A stretch of DNA of 64,000 nt from Actinoplanes sp. KI2 (GCF_025630775.1 NZ_JAOSZE010000043.1:27877-91876); one strand, 5' to 3'. Positions 31,824 through 39,918 are shown, counted from the stretch's first letter. Program-made: numbers and translations. The notes: a model not told the origin generated them from the sequence alone.

Positions 31824-32297
31824 GTGCTCGCTGATGCCAGAAAAGAAAAGGCACTCGGCCCTTCCGTGCCGGTCGGGCTGGAGATTCCGGCGATCGGCGT
31901 ACGGACCGACGTGGTGCCGATCGGGTCGCGGCCGGAGCGGGCACTCGACGTGCCGGCCGCGAGCGCGGACGCGCCGGTCGGCTGGGACCGCCGGACGCCC
32001 GCGCCGGGGGAGGCCGGGTCGTCGGTGATCGTCGGGCAGGCCGACGCGGTGGCGGACGGGCCGGCCGCGTTCGCCCGGCTGCGGCTGCTGCGGCCGGGCG
32101 ACGAGATCCTGGTGGACCGGGCCGACGGGGTCCGCGTCCGGTTCGTGGTGACCGGCGTCGGCCTCTACCCGCGCAAGGCCTTCCCGAACGAGCGGGTCTA
32201 CGGCCACCGCGACCACCCGGAGCTGACCCTGGTGACCCGCGGCGGCACGATCGACAACACCAACCTTGTCGTGTACGCCCGGAGCGTGCCGGACTGA
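31824..32297 (+). CDS. Sortase-fold protein lacking the catalytic residues
   Basis: 157 residues from a GTG at 31824 with GGGAGGT just upstream. The sequence follows class E/F sortases ('LEIPAIGVRTDVVPIG', 'GDEILVDRADGVRVRFVV', 'LTLVTRGG'). However, the catalytic His (usually G-H-V-D) is Gln72 in 'GQAD', the catalytic Cys (usually L-V-T-C-G) is Arg139 (CGC codon at 32238), and the C-terminal segment lacks the usual active-site Arg. There is no signal peptide or membrane anchor, unlike active sortases. It is probably a non-enzymatic paralogue. Confidence 0.82.
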   Translation: MLADARKEKALGPSVPVGLEIPAIGVRTDVVPIGSRPERALDVPAASADAPVGWDRRTPAPGEAGSSVIVGQADAVADGPAAFARLRLLRPGDEILVDRADGVRVRFVVTGVGLYPRKAFPNERVYGHRDHPELTLVTRGGTIDNTNLVVYARSVPD

Positions 32298-32298
32298 G

Positions 32299-32420
32299 CC
32301 TCGGGCGGCGCTCGGAGTCCCTCGGGCGGCGCTCGGAGTCCCTCAGGCGGCGCTCGGAGTCCCTCAGGAGGCGCTCGGAGTCTCTCAGGAGGCGCTGGGA
32401 GTCCCTCAGGCGGCGGCCGG
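32299..32420. repeat. 21-bp tandem repeat, about 5.8 copies
   Basis: Units of CCTCRGGCGGCGCTCGGAGTC start at 32299, 32320, 32341, 32362, 32383 and 32404. They begin two bases after the sortase stop and read in frame (7-residue AALGVPQ) into the next gene, although that frame has only an unlikely TTG start upstream. Confidence 0.88.
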
Positions 32421-32439
32421 GCCGACCGATGCTGCGGAC

Positions 32440-33594
32440 GTGGAACTGGTGCGCCGGATCCCGCCGCGGGCCGGTGGGCTGCTGATCGTCCTGGTCGCCG
32501 CGATCTTCGTCGGGCTCGGGGTCAACGACGTGCTCGGCGGCTGGGTCGCGATCGGGATCGACTACCTGCCGATGCGCAACGCGGCCCAGGCGCTGCTGGC
32601 CGGCCACTCCGTCTTCACCGATCCGCTCTTCGTCTACCCGCCGACGGCGGCCGTCGTGCTGCTGCCGACCGCGCTCGGCTCGCTGACCGCCGGCTTCGTC
32701 GCCTGGGTGCTGGCCGGACTCGCCGCGCTGGTGCTGACGGCGGCGATCGTGACCCGCCAGGCGCCGCCCGGTCGCCGCCCGGCCGTCTTCGGCGTCGCGA
32801 TCATGGGCCTGCTCGGCGGCGTGATCGCGACCCGGTCGATCTTCCTGGGCAACCTCAGCGAGCTGCTGGTGCCGATCGCGGTCGGCGCACTGCTCGCGTT
32901 CCGCCGCGGTCGCTGGCTGCTCGGCTGCGCCTTGCTGGCCGCCTCGCTGCTGGTGAAGCCGCTGCTCGCGCCCCTGGTGCTGGTGCCGGTGCTGCACCGG
33001 CAGTGGGGGTCGCTGGTCAAGACGATGGTGCCGGGCGGCGCGCTGCTGCTGCTCGCGATGGCCCTGGTGCCCGGCGGCGCGACCTTCCCGAGCGTGCTGC
33101 GCTACTGCCTGACCGGCACCAATTTGCACGGCGAAAACGCGGTCAACAACCTGTCGCTGCGCGGCTGGGCCGAGGGGCAGCACGCGCCGCACCTGCTCGG
33201 CGTGGCGGCGGCCGCGGTGACCCTGGTGGTGGTCGCGGCTTTGGTGTGGCGGCGGTCGCGCACGGGCGACCCGCCGTCGCCGATCTGGCTGGGCGCGGTG
33301 CTGCTGTTCGGCACGTTCCTGGCCGGCGGCATCTCCGAGGTGCACTTCCTGCTCATCGGGTACGCGATCGTCCTGCTGCACATCGTGGTGGACCGGCCGC
33401 CGGCGCTGCTGTTCGTGCCGGGCCTGGCGCTGCTCGGGATGCCGGACGCCTACCTGACCGTGCTGCTCGGCCAGCGGGCGGACGCGCAGAGCTGGCTGGT
33501 CGGCGCCGAGATCCTGCTGCTGGCGGCACTGCTCGCCGCGCCGACGGTCAAGCGGACGGCGCCGGCCCCCACCCTGATCCCGGCGGCGGCGTGA
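32440..33594 (+). CDS. Polytopic membrane protein, GT87/DUF2029-like (first of two)
   Basis: About 384 residues from the GTG at 32440; GTG 32449 is an alternative and no start has a clear ribosome site. Around ten membrane helices. 'AAQALLAGHSVFTDPLFVYPPTAAVVLLP' (split) is the acidic-loop pattern of polyprenyl-phosphate-dependent mannosyltransferases (GT-C fold, DUF2029). It probably glycosylates a lipid or cell-wall glycan from the outer face of the membrane. Its stop overlaps the GTG of the next gene, a similar membrane protein. Confidence 0.7.
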   Translation: MELVRRIPPRAGGLLIVLVAAIFVGLGVNDVLGGWVAIGIDYLPMRNAAQALLAGHSVFTDPLFVYPPTAAVVLLPTALGSLTAGFVAWVLAGLAALVLTAAIVTRQAPPGRRPAVFGVAIMGLLGGVIATRSIFLGNLSELLVPIAVGALLAFRRGRWLLGCALLAASLLVKPLLAPLVLVPVLHRQWGSLVKTMVPGGALLLLAMALVPGGATFPSVLRYCLTGTNLHGENAVNNLSLRGWAEGQHAPHLLGVAAAAVTLVVVAALVWRRSRTGDPPSPIWLGAVLLFGTFLAGGISEVHFLLIGYAIVLLHIVVDRPPALLFVPGLALLGMPDAYLTVLLGQRADAQSWLVGAEILLLAALLAAPTVKRTAPAPTLIPAAA

Positions 33595-34784
33595 CGCCGA
33601 CCCGGGACGGTGGACGCCCCGGCCGGGGCTGTGCTGCTGCCGGCGCGTGGTCCTCCGGACGGCGCGGAGAACCCGGGCCCCTCCGGGGCTGTGCTGCTGC
33701 CGGCGCGTGGTCCTCCGGACGGCGCGGAGAACCCCGGCCCCTCCGGGCCGTGGCGCTGCTCGTCCGGTGTCGGCGGGCGGTCGCGGCCGCGCTTGCCGCG
33801 GTGCTCGGACTGCTCACGCTGACCACGACGCCGGATCTCGCGGACTTCGCGCGCGCCGCCGACCTGCTGCTGCACGGGCGGTTCGGCGAGGTCTACGCGC
33901 AGCCGTGGAACCAGGCCGGGCCGGCCCAGCTGCTGATCAGCCGCGTGCTGATGATCGGTGCGTCGCCGGACGGCACGCTCTGGCCGCCGCTCGTGGCGCT
34001 CTGGTCGGCGGCCCTCGTCGCGGGCGTGATGTGGCTCTGCCGCGGGGACGTGCGGCGGGAAGCGGTGGCCGGCCTGCTCGGCCTGCTCTGGGTGGCGGTG
34101 CCGATGCCGTGGAACGGTCACCCCGCGGAGTTGGCGGTGCCCGTGCTCTGGGCGTACGCGATCGTCTGTCAACGACGCGGCCGTGATCTCGCCGCAGCGG
34201 CCCTGCTCGCGCTCGGCGTCGCGATCGCCCCCTGGGCGGTCATCGCCGTGCCCGGGCTGCTCGCCGCCGCGCGGCCGCTGCGAGCGCTGCGGGCCGGAGC
34301 GCTCGCGGTCGTCATGAGCGTCGCCTGCTATCTGCCGTTCGTGCTCACCGGGCAGTTCGCGATGTTCCGGTATCGGTGGGGGGTCGCGCCCGGGACGGTG
34401 GCGTCGCTGCTCGGCCTGACCGAGGCCGGCTGGTGGCTGCGCCCGGTCCAGGGCCTGGTCATGGTGGCTGGCGTGGCGATGATCGCGTGGCGGATGCGGG
34501 GCGCGCGCCTGGCGATCGCCGCGGTCCCGCTGGCCGCCGCGCTGCTGCGGGTGGCGACCGACCCGGTGGCCCAACCGTACTACTGGTATCCGGCCGCGGT
34601 GGCGTCGCTGCTGCTCCTGGCCATGATGCGGCGATGGGTGCTCGCGGCGGTGCTGGCCTATGGGGTGCTGCTCGGCGAGTCGGTGTCCTGGCCGCTGGCC
34701 ACCGGGCTGGCCTGCCTCGGGCTGCTGGTCGCGGTGACACCGCTCCGGTGGCCCGCTTTCCGGCGGGTGCCCGCCGCGAGCTGA
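33591..34784 (+). CDS. Polytopic membrane protein, probable glycosyltransferase (second of two)
   Basis: 397 residues if started at the GTG that overlaps the previous stop (33591-33594). An alternative GTG at 33750 would skip a 60-bp duplicated stretch. About nine membrane helices with a first external loop 'DFARAADLLLHGRFGEVYAQPWNQ', which places acidic and aromatic residues as in GT-C enzymes. The N-terminal ~50 residues from 33591 contain two copies of a 20-residue repeat with no membrane character. Specific activity is unknown. Confidence 0.65.
   Translation: MTPTRDGGRPGRGCAAAGAWSSGRRGEPGPLRGCAAAGAWSSGRRGEPRPLRAVALLVRCRRAVAAALAAVLGLLTLTTTPDLADFARAADLLLHGRFGEVYAQPWNQAGPAQLLISRVLMIGASPDGTLWPPLVALWSAALVAGVMWLCRGDVRREAVAGLLGLLWVAVPMPWNGHPAELAVPVLWAYAIVCQRRGRDLAAAALLALGVAIAPWAVIAVPGLLAAARPLRALRAGALAVVMSVACYLPFVLTGQFAMFRYRWGVAPGTVASLLGLTEAGWWLRPVQGLVMVAGVAMIAWRMRGARLAIAAVPLAAALLRVATDPVAQPYYWYPAAVASLLLLAMMRRWVLAAVLAYGVLLGESVSWPLATGLACLGLLVAVTPLRWPAFRRVPAAS
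33623..33745. repeat. 60-bp direct repeat x2 at the start of the second membrane protein gene
   Basis: 33623-33682 is repeated almost exactly at 33683-33742, and a third copy begins (CCGGGCCGTGG) before diverging. The unit keeps the frame (20 residues). It lies at or just before the start of the gene that follows. Confidence 0.88.
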
Positions 34785-34798
34785 GCAGGTCCGTCTCC

Positions 34799-34905
34799 GG
34801 CGGAACGACCCGGCCAAAGGAGGCCCGACTCAGGCGGAACGACCCGGCCGAAGGAGCCCCAGTCCCCGGCGGAACGACCGGGCCGAAGGAGGCCCCGTCT
34901 CAGGC
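34799..34905. repeat. 34-35-bp tandem repeat x3 between convergent genes
   Basis: Units beginning GGCGGAACGACCCGGCC start at 34799, 34833 and 34868. They fill the gap between the stop of the membrane protein gene and the stop of the VOC gene on the other strand, which the array touches. Confidence 0.85.
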
Positions 34906-35340
34906 CGGGTCGATCAGCTCGCCGCCCCAGTCCTCGGGGGCCATGTCGGCCAGCGTCTCGGAGAAGATCCAGACGTGGCCGGCCGGGTCCTCCGCCTGGT
35001 ACTGGCGCTCGCCGTACTCGAAGTCGGTCGGCTCCATCGTGATCTGTGCGCCGTTCGCGCGGGCCCGCTCGCAGTGCGCCCGCGCGTCCTCGACCCGGAC
35101 CAGCACGGTGTGCGTGACGACGCCGGGCGTGGGCGGGCGGCGCTGGTTGCCGGTGTCCGCCACGATCAGCGCGCCGTCGCCGAAGCGCAGCTGCGCCCGA
35201 TGGTCCTCGCCGATCCGCACCCGCTCGGTGAAGCCGTAGGCGGCGGTGAGCCAGGCGACCGCCGCCCGCACGTCCGGATAGGTGAGCACGGGAACCACGG
35301 TCGGGGCGGGAATGGATCGATTGGTCTTCATGAGGTCCAC
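34900..35340 (-). CDS. VOC superfamily (glyoxalase/bleomycin-resistance) protein
   Basis: 146 residues. Paired beta-alpha-beta-beta-beta modules with 'AVAWLTAAYGFTERVRIGEDHRAQL' (split), 'THTVLVRVEDARAHCERARANGAQI' (split) and the C-terminal 'RQYQAEDPAGHVWIFSE', the usual glyoxalase-like end. Family members include dioxygenases and antibiotic-binding proteins; the role here is unknown. It starts directly at the purF stop (35340/35341) and is therefore probably co-transcribed with purF. Confidence 0.82.
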   Translation of the reverse strand: MDLMKTNRSIPAPTVVPVLTYPDVRAAVAWLTAAYGFTERVRIGEDHRAQLRFGDGALIVADTGNQRRPPTPGVVTHTVLVRVEDARAHCERARANGAQITMEPTDFEYGERQYQAEDPAGHVWIFSETLADMAPEDWGGELIDPA

Positions 35341-36711
35341 TCAGACCGGTGTCGGCGCCGGGTAGTCGCCGGTCATGCAAGCCGTGCAGAAGCCGCCGGG
35401 CTCGGGGGTGATGGCCGTGAGCATGCGGTCGAGCTCGAGGTAGGCCAGGGAGTCGGCGCCGAGGTGGTCGCGGATCTCGTCGACGGTCATCGTGGCGGCG
35501 ACCAGCCGACTGCGATCGGAGGTGTCCAGGCCGTAGAAGCAGGACCACCGATAGGGTGCCGACAGCACCCGCAGGTGGATCTCGGCGGCGCCGGCGTCGC
35601 GCAGCAACCGCATCGTGGCGCGCAGCGTGGTGGCCCGCACGATCGAGTCCTCGACGACGACCAGCCGCTTGCCGGCCACGTTGTCCTCGATCGCGTTGAA
35701 CTTGATCCGTACGGCGTTGTCCCGCAGCGCCTGGGTCGGCGCGATGAACGTGCGGCCGATGTACCGGTTCTTGATCAGGCCGTCGCCGTACTCGATGCCG
35801 GACTCGGCGGCGTATCCCTGCGCTCCCGGAACCGACGAGTCCGGAATCGGCATGACCATGTCGGCGTCGACCGGCGCCTGCCGGGCGAGGGCCTGGCCCA
35901 TCCGGCGGCGGGCCGCGTGGACGCCGACCCCGGCGAGCCTTCCGTCCGGGCGGGCGATGTAGACGAACTCGAACGAGCACAGCGCCCGGCGCCGCGGCGC
36001 GGCGAACCGGAAGCTGCGGACGCCGTCGTCGTCGATGACGACCGCCTCGCCCGGATCGACCTCGCGGATGACGCGGGCGCCGACCACGTCGAGAGCGGGC
36101 GTCTCGGAGGCGAGCACCCAGCCGCCGGTGTCGCACCGGCCGAGGAACAGCGGCCGGAAGCCGTGCGGATCCCGCGCGCCGATGAGCCGGGTCTCGTCCA
36201 TCATGACGAACGAGTAGGCGCCCTCCAGCCGGGGCAGGACGGCGGTCAGCGCGGCGGTCAGGTCGCCCCCGGCGTCGCCGGTCAGCGCGTCGGCGAGCAG
36301 CGCGGCAACGACATCGCTGTCGCTGGCGTCGGGCCGGCCGGCGGCGAGCTCGGCGGTGTTGACCAGGTTGCCGTTGTGGCCGAGGGCGAAGAACACGTCG
36401 CCGGCCTGGCGGGCGACCGGCTGGGCGTTGTGCCAGGCGCTGGCGCCGGTGGTGGCGTAGCGGGTGTGTCCGATGGCCATGGTGCCGGACAGGGCCTGCA
36501 ACCGGTGCTGGTTGAAGATCGCGGAGACCAGCCCCATGTCCTTGTCGACGAGGATCTTCGTGCCGTCGCTGACCGCGATCCCGGCGGACTCCTGGCCGCG
36601 GTGCTGCAGGGCGAACAGGCCGAGGTAGGTGAGATGAGCTACGGGTTGCCGCGGGTCGCGTACGCCGAAGACGCCGCAGGCCTCCTTGGGACTGTCGCTG
36701 CCGTCTGCCAC
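35341..36711 (-). CDS. purF: Amidophosphoribosyltransferase
   Basis: 456 residues from the GTG at 36711, which gives the expected short propeptide before the catalytic Cys in 'PKEACGVFGVRDP'. The glutaminase domain has 'LQHRGQESAGIAV' and 'GHTRYATTG'. The transferase domain has the PRPP loop 'VVVEDSIVRATT'. Cys residues at 'ALCSFEF', 'WSCFYG' and 'FCTACMTGDYP' suit the [4Fe-4S] site of the Bacillus-type enzyme. It catalyses the first committed step of purine synthesis. The C terminus stops soon after the CTAC motif and is slightly short. purM, the usual next gene, is absent. Confidence 0.95.
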   Translation of the reverse strand: MADGSDSPKEACGVFGVRDPRQPVAHLTYLGLFALQHRGQESAGIAVSDGTKILVDKDMGLVSAIFNQHRLQALSGTMAIGHTRYATTGASAWHNAQPVARQAGDVFFALGHNGNLVNTAELAAGRPDASDSDVVAALLADALTGDAGGDLTAALTAVLPRLEGAYSFVMMDETRLIGARDPHGFRPLFLGRCDTGGWVLASETPALDVVGARVIREVDPGEAVVIDDDGVRSFRFAAPRRRALCSFEFVYIARPDGRLAGVGVHAARRRMGQALARQAPVDADMVMPIPDSSVPGAQGYAAESGIEYGDGLIKNRYIGRTFIAPTQALRDNAVRIKFNAIEDNVAGKRLVVVEDSIVRATTLRATMRLLRDAGAAEIHLRVLSAPYRWSCFYGLDTSDRSRLVAATMTVDEIRDHLGADSLAYLELDRMLTAITPEPGGFCTACMTGDYPAPTPV

Positions 36712-36718
36712 CGGCCGA

Positions 36719-36724
36719 ACTATA
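36719..36724 (-). promoter_or_regulatory. purF -10 element
   Basis: TATAGT on the minus strand lies 7 bp before the purF GTG, so purF is probably transcribed leaderless. A weak -35 (CGGACA) lies about 19 bp further upstream. Confidence 0.45.
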
Positions 36725-36763
36725 CGGTCGTGGCAGGCGCGAATGTCCGGCACCGCCCCCGCG

Positions 36764-37474
36764 TCAGGGTGCCGGGCGGGTGTAGAACGGCTCGGTGTGC
36801 TCGAGCAGCCACCGGGTGATCGGGTCGGCCGGGTCGTCGAGGAACACGGTGTCGACGCCGTAGGGGAGTGGCGCGTCGGCGACGGCCGCATCCACCGCGT
36901 CCAGGATGTGCCGCTGCCCGGCCTCGTCGTGGTGGTCGGCGCGGATGCCGATCAACAGGGTCGGCGGCTGGTCGCCGGCCTGGGCCAGCGCCCGCCGGGC
37001 CTCGATCACCGCCGGCACCGGGGCAAACCGCGCGGCCAGGGCGGCGAGCAGGCCCTGCGGCTCGGTCTCCGGCGTGCCCAGCCGCAGCCGGCCGCCGGCC
37101 CGGACGGTGGTGCGGCCGCCGCGCAGCGCCCGCACCCCGTCCGGGTTCACCGGCAGGCCGTGCTCGGCGCCCGGGTTGACGGCCAGCCCCAGGTCGCCGG
37201 CGAGCAGCGCGGCCAGCTGTTTGCCGGTCAGCTCCAGGTGCCCGGCCGGGCCCGCGCCCACGGCGAACTGCTCCGCGGAGGTGTACGCGGCGACGTACGG
37301 CCGGCCGTCCAGGACCAGGACCGGGAGCTGGGCGTTGCCCTGGGCGTCGGCGCCGGCCGGCAGCGGCACCCACAGCGGGTTGTCGGCCAGCGCCTGCAGC
37401 AGCCGGTCCGGCGACATGCTGCCGGCCCGCGCACTGGCCAGGGCCTGCTCGAGCTCGTTGGCCGGGAACGCCAT
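36764..37474 (-). CDS. SseB family protein
   Basis: 236 residues. N-terminal SseB-like domain (~1-120: 'NELEQALASARAGSMSPDRLLQALADNPLWVPLP', split; 'LDGRPYVAAYTSAEQF'). The C-terminal half ('PAVIEARRALAQAG', 'ILDAVDAAVADAPLPYGVDTVFLDDPADPITRWLLE', split) is the SseB C-terminal domain. Such proteins are common in actinobacteria near purF and near type VII toxin loci, and their function is not established. It lies between purF and the toxin operon and could belong with either. Confidence 0.75.
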   Translation of the reverse strand: MAFPANELEQALASARAGSMSPDRLLQALADNPLWVPLPAGADAQGNAQLPVLVLDGRPYVAAYTSAEQFAVGAGPAGHLELTGKQLAALLAGDLGLAVNPGAEHGLPVNPDGVRALRGGRTTVRAGGRLRLGTPETEPQGLLAALAARFAPVPAVIEARRALAQAGDQPPTLLIGIRADHHDEAGQRHILDAVDAAVADAPLPYGVDTVFLDDPADPITRWLLEHTEPFYTRPAP

Positions 37475-37516
37475 CGTCTCCCCACATCGTCGAGGTTCTT
37501 CACCGCAAACCGTAGA

Positions 37517-37843
37517 TCACGTGTCGTGCAGCAGCCGCCGCAGCTCGCCGGTCAACGCGGCCAGCCGCTCGTTCGCCGCGACACGTTCCTGCGGGTCGGC
37601 CCGGTAGATGATGAAGTCGCCGAAGTTGCGGCCGCCCGAGTACAGCTGGTCGAAGGTGAGCGCCGCGTACTTGAGGACCTCGTCCGGGTCGTCGTCGGTC
37701 TCGAGGATGTCCAGCAGCCGGCGCAGCCGGTCGTACCAGCCCAGCCGGAACCCGGGGTCGGCCTCCCGCAGCGCCAGGTCGCGCAACTGCGCCGCGATCG
37801 GTACGGCGGCGGCGATCCGCTGCCGGGGATCGGTCGGTGTCAT
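37517..37843 (-). CDS. Small protein coupled to the toxin gene, probable immunity protein
   Basis: 108 residues, acidic, helical and soluble ('FRLGWYDRLRRLLDILETDDDPDEVLKYAALTFDQLYSGG', split). Its ATG overlaps the stop of the toxin-like gene (ATGA, 37840-37843). An acidic helical protein encoded directly after a polymorphic-toxin C terminus is the normal position for an immunity protein. I do not recognise a named immunity family. The functional claim rests on position and size. Confidence 0.6.
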   Translation of the reverse strand: MTPTDPRQRIAAAVPIAAQLRDLALREADPGFRLGWYDRLRRLLDILETDDDPDEVLKYAALTFDQLYSGGRNFGDFIIYRADPQERVAANERLAALTGELRRLLHDT

Positions 37844-39096
37844 GGCAGTGGTGTCTCCCCGACCACGGTGCCGCCCTTCCACGGCTCGGGAATGTAGATC
37901 TGCTGGCCGCCGCCGACGTAGACGCCGCCCATCGACCCTACCGGGCCCGGATACACCTTGGTCCCGGCCGGAATGTTGATCGCATACACGGCGTCGACGT
38001 TGGAGGTCCCGATCCAGCCGCCGTCGGCGTCGAGCCAGACCGGCTTGACCGCCGAGTCGATCCGCACGCTCGCGACGCTCTGCGGCGGCTCGGTGGTGAA
38101 CCACCGGCCGAACGGGTTGCCGCCGCTCTCCCCGCCGCGGTAGAGCACCCGGTCGTCGGCCAGTTCGACCTCGTCGTAGCGGCCGCCGGCGAAGTTCGCG
38201 GCCGGCGGTGTGGCACCCTCGGCGAGCGGCCCCGGGTTCTCCACCATGTTGTACGTGTAGTCCTCGGGAGCCTTCGGCGCGAGCGGGTCGTGCGGTGCCC
38301 CGCGACCGGCCGGGGCGCCGTCGGGGGCGGACCTGGACAGCCGGGCGAGCAGGTTCTTCAGCCCGGTCAGCGTCTCGCCCAGCTTGTCGATCATCGGGTG
38401 CAGTCTGCGGAGGCTGTTGAGCAGCGCCCGTACGAAATGCTGAATCTTGTTGACCCAGGTGGCGACCAGCGTCGACACCTGCCCGATCACCACCGGGGTG
38501 GCGATGCCCAGGGTGAGACCCTCCTCGGCCAGCCACTGCGGCAGCCGGGCCGCGAGGGTGCCGACGAACTGGGCGATCAGGTCCCGGACGATGCCGCGGA
38601 CCAGCCCGACCAGCAGCCCGGCGCCCTCCACCGCGTAGGAGATGCCCTGCGCGGCGACCGCGATGCCCTCCAGCGCGGACGCGTGCGCGGCCGCGTGGTC
38701 GCGGTAGGCGTCGCCGGACGAGCCGAACCAGCCGGCGACCTCCTGCCGCACCCTGGCCACGAAGTCCTGCCGGGCCGCGTCGGTGAACGCGGCGACGTTC
38801 TTCCAGGTGGCGGCGTGGGCGGCCACCTCGTCGGCGTTACCGGCCAGCCAGTCGAGCGCCTCCTTGAGCGGCCGGACGTGTTCCATCAGCCAGGACACGC
38901 CCCACGACACCAGCGACCCCAGCGGGTCGATCGCCAGGGACAGAATGTCGAGGCTGGTGCCGACCCCGCCGAGGGTGCCGTCCACCCAGCTGTGGTTCTG
39001 GATGCCGCTGTTTATCTGGTAGGCGTCCTCGACCAGGCCCAGCCCGGTGTTCCACTGGGTGGAGTCGTGCGCCTGCACGACCAGCGGGCTGCTCAC
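37840..39096 (-). CDS. Type VII-associated polymorphic toxin, ADP-ribosyltransferase-like C terminus
   Basis: 418 residues from a GTG that overlaps the stop of the upstream EspC-like gene. The N-terminal ~270 residues are helical with a WXG100/LXG-like hairpin region ('EEAADWLAGNADEVAAHAATWKNVA'-type, 'GWFGSSGDAYRDH'). This includes the W-x-G signature of ESX substrates. The C-terminal ~135 residues ('DDRVLYRGGESGGNPFGRWFT', split; 'VDAVYAINIPAGTKVYPG'; 'GGGQQIYIPEPW') look like an ADP-ribosyltransferase-type toxin with an early 'YRGG' arginine. The enzyme class is tentative. It has no signal peptide. Confidence 0.72.
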   Translation of the reverse strand: MSSPLVVQAHDSTQWNTGLGLVEDAYQINSGIQNHSWVDGTLGGVGTSLDILSLAIDPLGSLVSWGVSWLMEHVRPLKEALDWLAGNADEVAAHAATWKNVAAFTDAARQDFVARVRQEVAGWFGSSGDAYRDHAAAHASALEGIAVAAQGISYAVEGAGLLVGLVRGIVRDLIAQFVGTLAARLPQWLAEEGLTLGIATPVVIGQVSTLVATWVNKIQHFVRALLNSLRRLHPMIDKLGETLTGLKNLLARLSRSAPDGAPAGRGAPHDPLAPKAPEDYTYNMVENPGPLAEGATPPAANFAGGRYDEVELADDRVLYRGGESGGNPFGRWFTTEPPQSVASVRIDSAVKPVWLDADGGWIGTSNVDAVYAINIPAGTKVYPGPVGSMGGVYVGGGQQIYIPEPWKGGTVVGETPLP

Positions 39097-39431
39097 AGCG
39101 GCAGCTCCGGCAGGGTCGACGCCGGACCGGCGGCGGCGATCCGCCGTCCGTTGGCGGCGTCGGTGGTCTCGGTGCCGTCGGCCACCGCCCGCAGTCCGAG
39201 GGCGGTCTCCTGCAGTCCGTCGACGCTCTCGCCCAATGCCTGCACGGCGAGCGTGAAGGCCGGTTCGAGGATGGCCGGCAGGAACTGGCACAGCCGGCCG
39301 TAGGCGCCGGTGTCCATGGTGACTTCCCGCACGGCCGACCGGGCCTGCTCGACCGCGTCCGCGACCGCCTCGACGCTGCCGGCGTGCCGGCGCACCGCGG
39401 CGGCCGGGAACTGCACGATGTCACCGCTCAT
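39093..39431 (-). CDS. EspC-type T7SS target/chaperone-like small protein
   Basis: 112 residues from the ATG at 39431, inside the end of the preceding gene. Helical hairpin with 'GAYGRLCQFLPAILEPAFTLAVQALGESVDGL' (split), the pattern of the DUF2580/EspC-like family found beside ESX-secreted toxins. It overlaps the toxin gene by four bases (GTGA). It probably pairs with the toxin N terminus for export. No ESX core gene (eccC, eccD, mycP) lies in this window. Confidence 0.75.
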   Translation of the reverse strand: MSGDIVQFPAAAVRRHAGSVEAVADAVEQARSAVREVTMDTGAYGRLCQFLPAILEPAFTLAVQALGESVDGLQETALGLRAVADGTETTDAANGRRIAAAGPASTLPELPL

Positions 39432-39810
39432 CGGACGGCTCCGGCGGCGCGGGGAAACGCCGGGCGAACCCATCGACGACGGCCCGGCCGGTCTCGGTGT
39501 CCGCGCCGACGGTGCGGTCCACCTCGGCGGTGACCTGCTCGCTCAGCCGCCGCTGCGCGGCCCGCATGACGGCGAGAATCTCCCGGCTGAGCTCGCGGCC
39601 GGAGCGCCCGTGCACCTCGTCGGTGAGGTCGAGGTCCTCGACCTGGCCGGTCGACCCGACCGTCACCGTGATGGCACCGTCGGCACTGCGGGCCTGCCCG
39701 GTCAATGCCGACACCTGCCGGGCCAGGTCCGCCGTCCGCGCGGCCTGCTGACTAACGCCGGCCACCCAGGCGTCGAGCCAGTCCTCCGCGGCATCGATAT
39801 CAGAGGTCAT
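39421..39810 (-). CDS. YbaB/EbfC-like protein, first gene of the T7SS operon
   Basis: 129 residues from the ATG at 39810. Pattern of YbaB-family dimers: helix, then a three-stranded sheet ('ADGAITVTVGSTGQVEDLDLTDEV', split), then a long helix ('SREILAVMRAAQRRLSEQV'). In actinobacteria such genes regularly open ESX-linked toxin operons; a DNA- or partner-binding role has been proposed but is not established. The next gene starts inside it, so the four genes 39810-37517 form one tightly coupled unit. Confidence 0.78.
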   Translation of the reverse strand: MTSDIDAAEDWLDAWVAGVSQQAARTADLARQVSALTGQARSADGAITVTVGSTGQVEDLDLTDEVHGRSGRELSREILAVMRAAQRRLSEQVTAEVDRTVGADTETGRAVVDGFARRFPAPPEPSDER

Positions 39811-39856
39811 CGGCGGTGGATCATGCCATCGGCCGGCGGGGTCGCGCAAGGACGCT

Positions 39857-39893
39857 GTCAGGTGTAGCCTGACGGTGTCAGGGCTTACCTGAC
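39857..39893. promoter_or_regulatory. Two tandem palindromic operators, GTCAGG-n5-CCTGAC
   Basis: GTCAGG-tgtag-CCTGAC (39857-39873) and GTCAGG-gctta-CCTGAC (39877-39893) have perfect 6-bp arms and a 20-bp centre-to-centre distance, two helical turns. They lie in the 108-bp gap between the divergent toxin operon and the zinc-finger protein gene, so one regulator, possibly the zinc-finger protein itself, could control both. Confidence 0.7.
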
Positions 39894-39918
39894 AGACTGC
39901 GACCGCCGGAGGGAAGAA

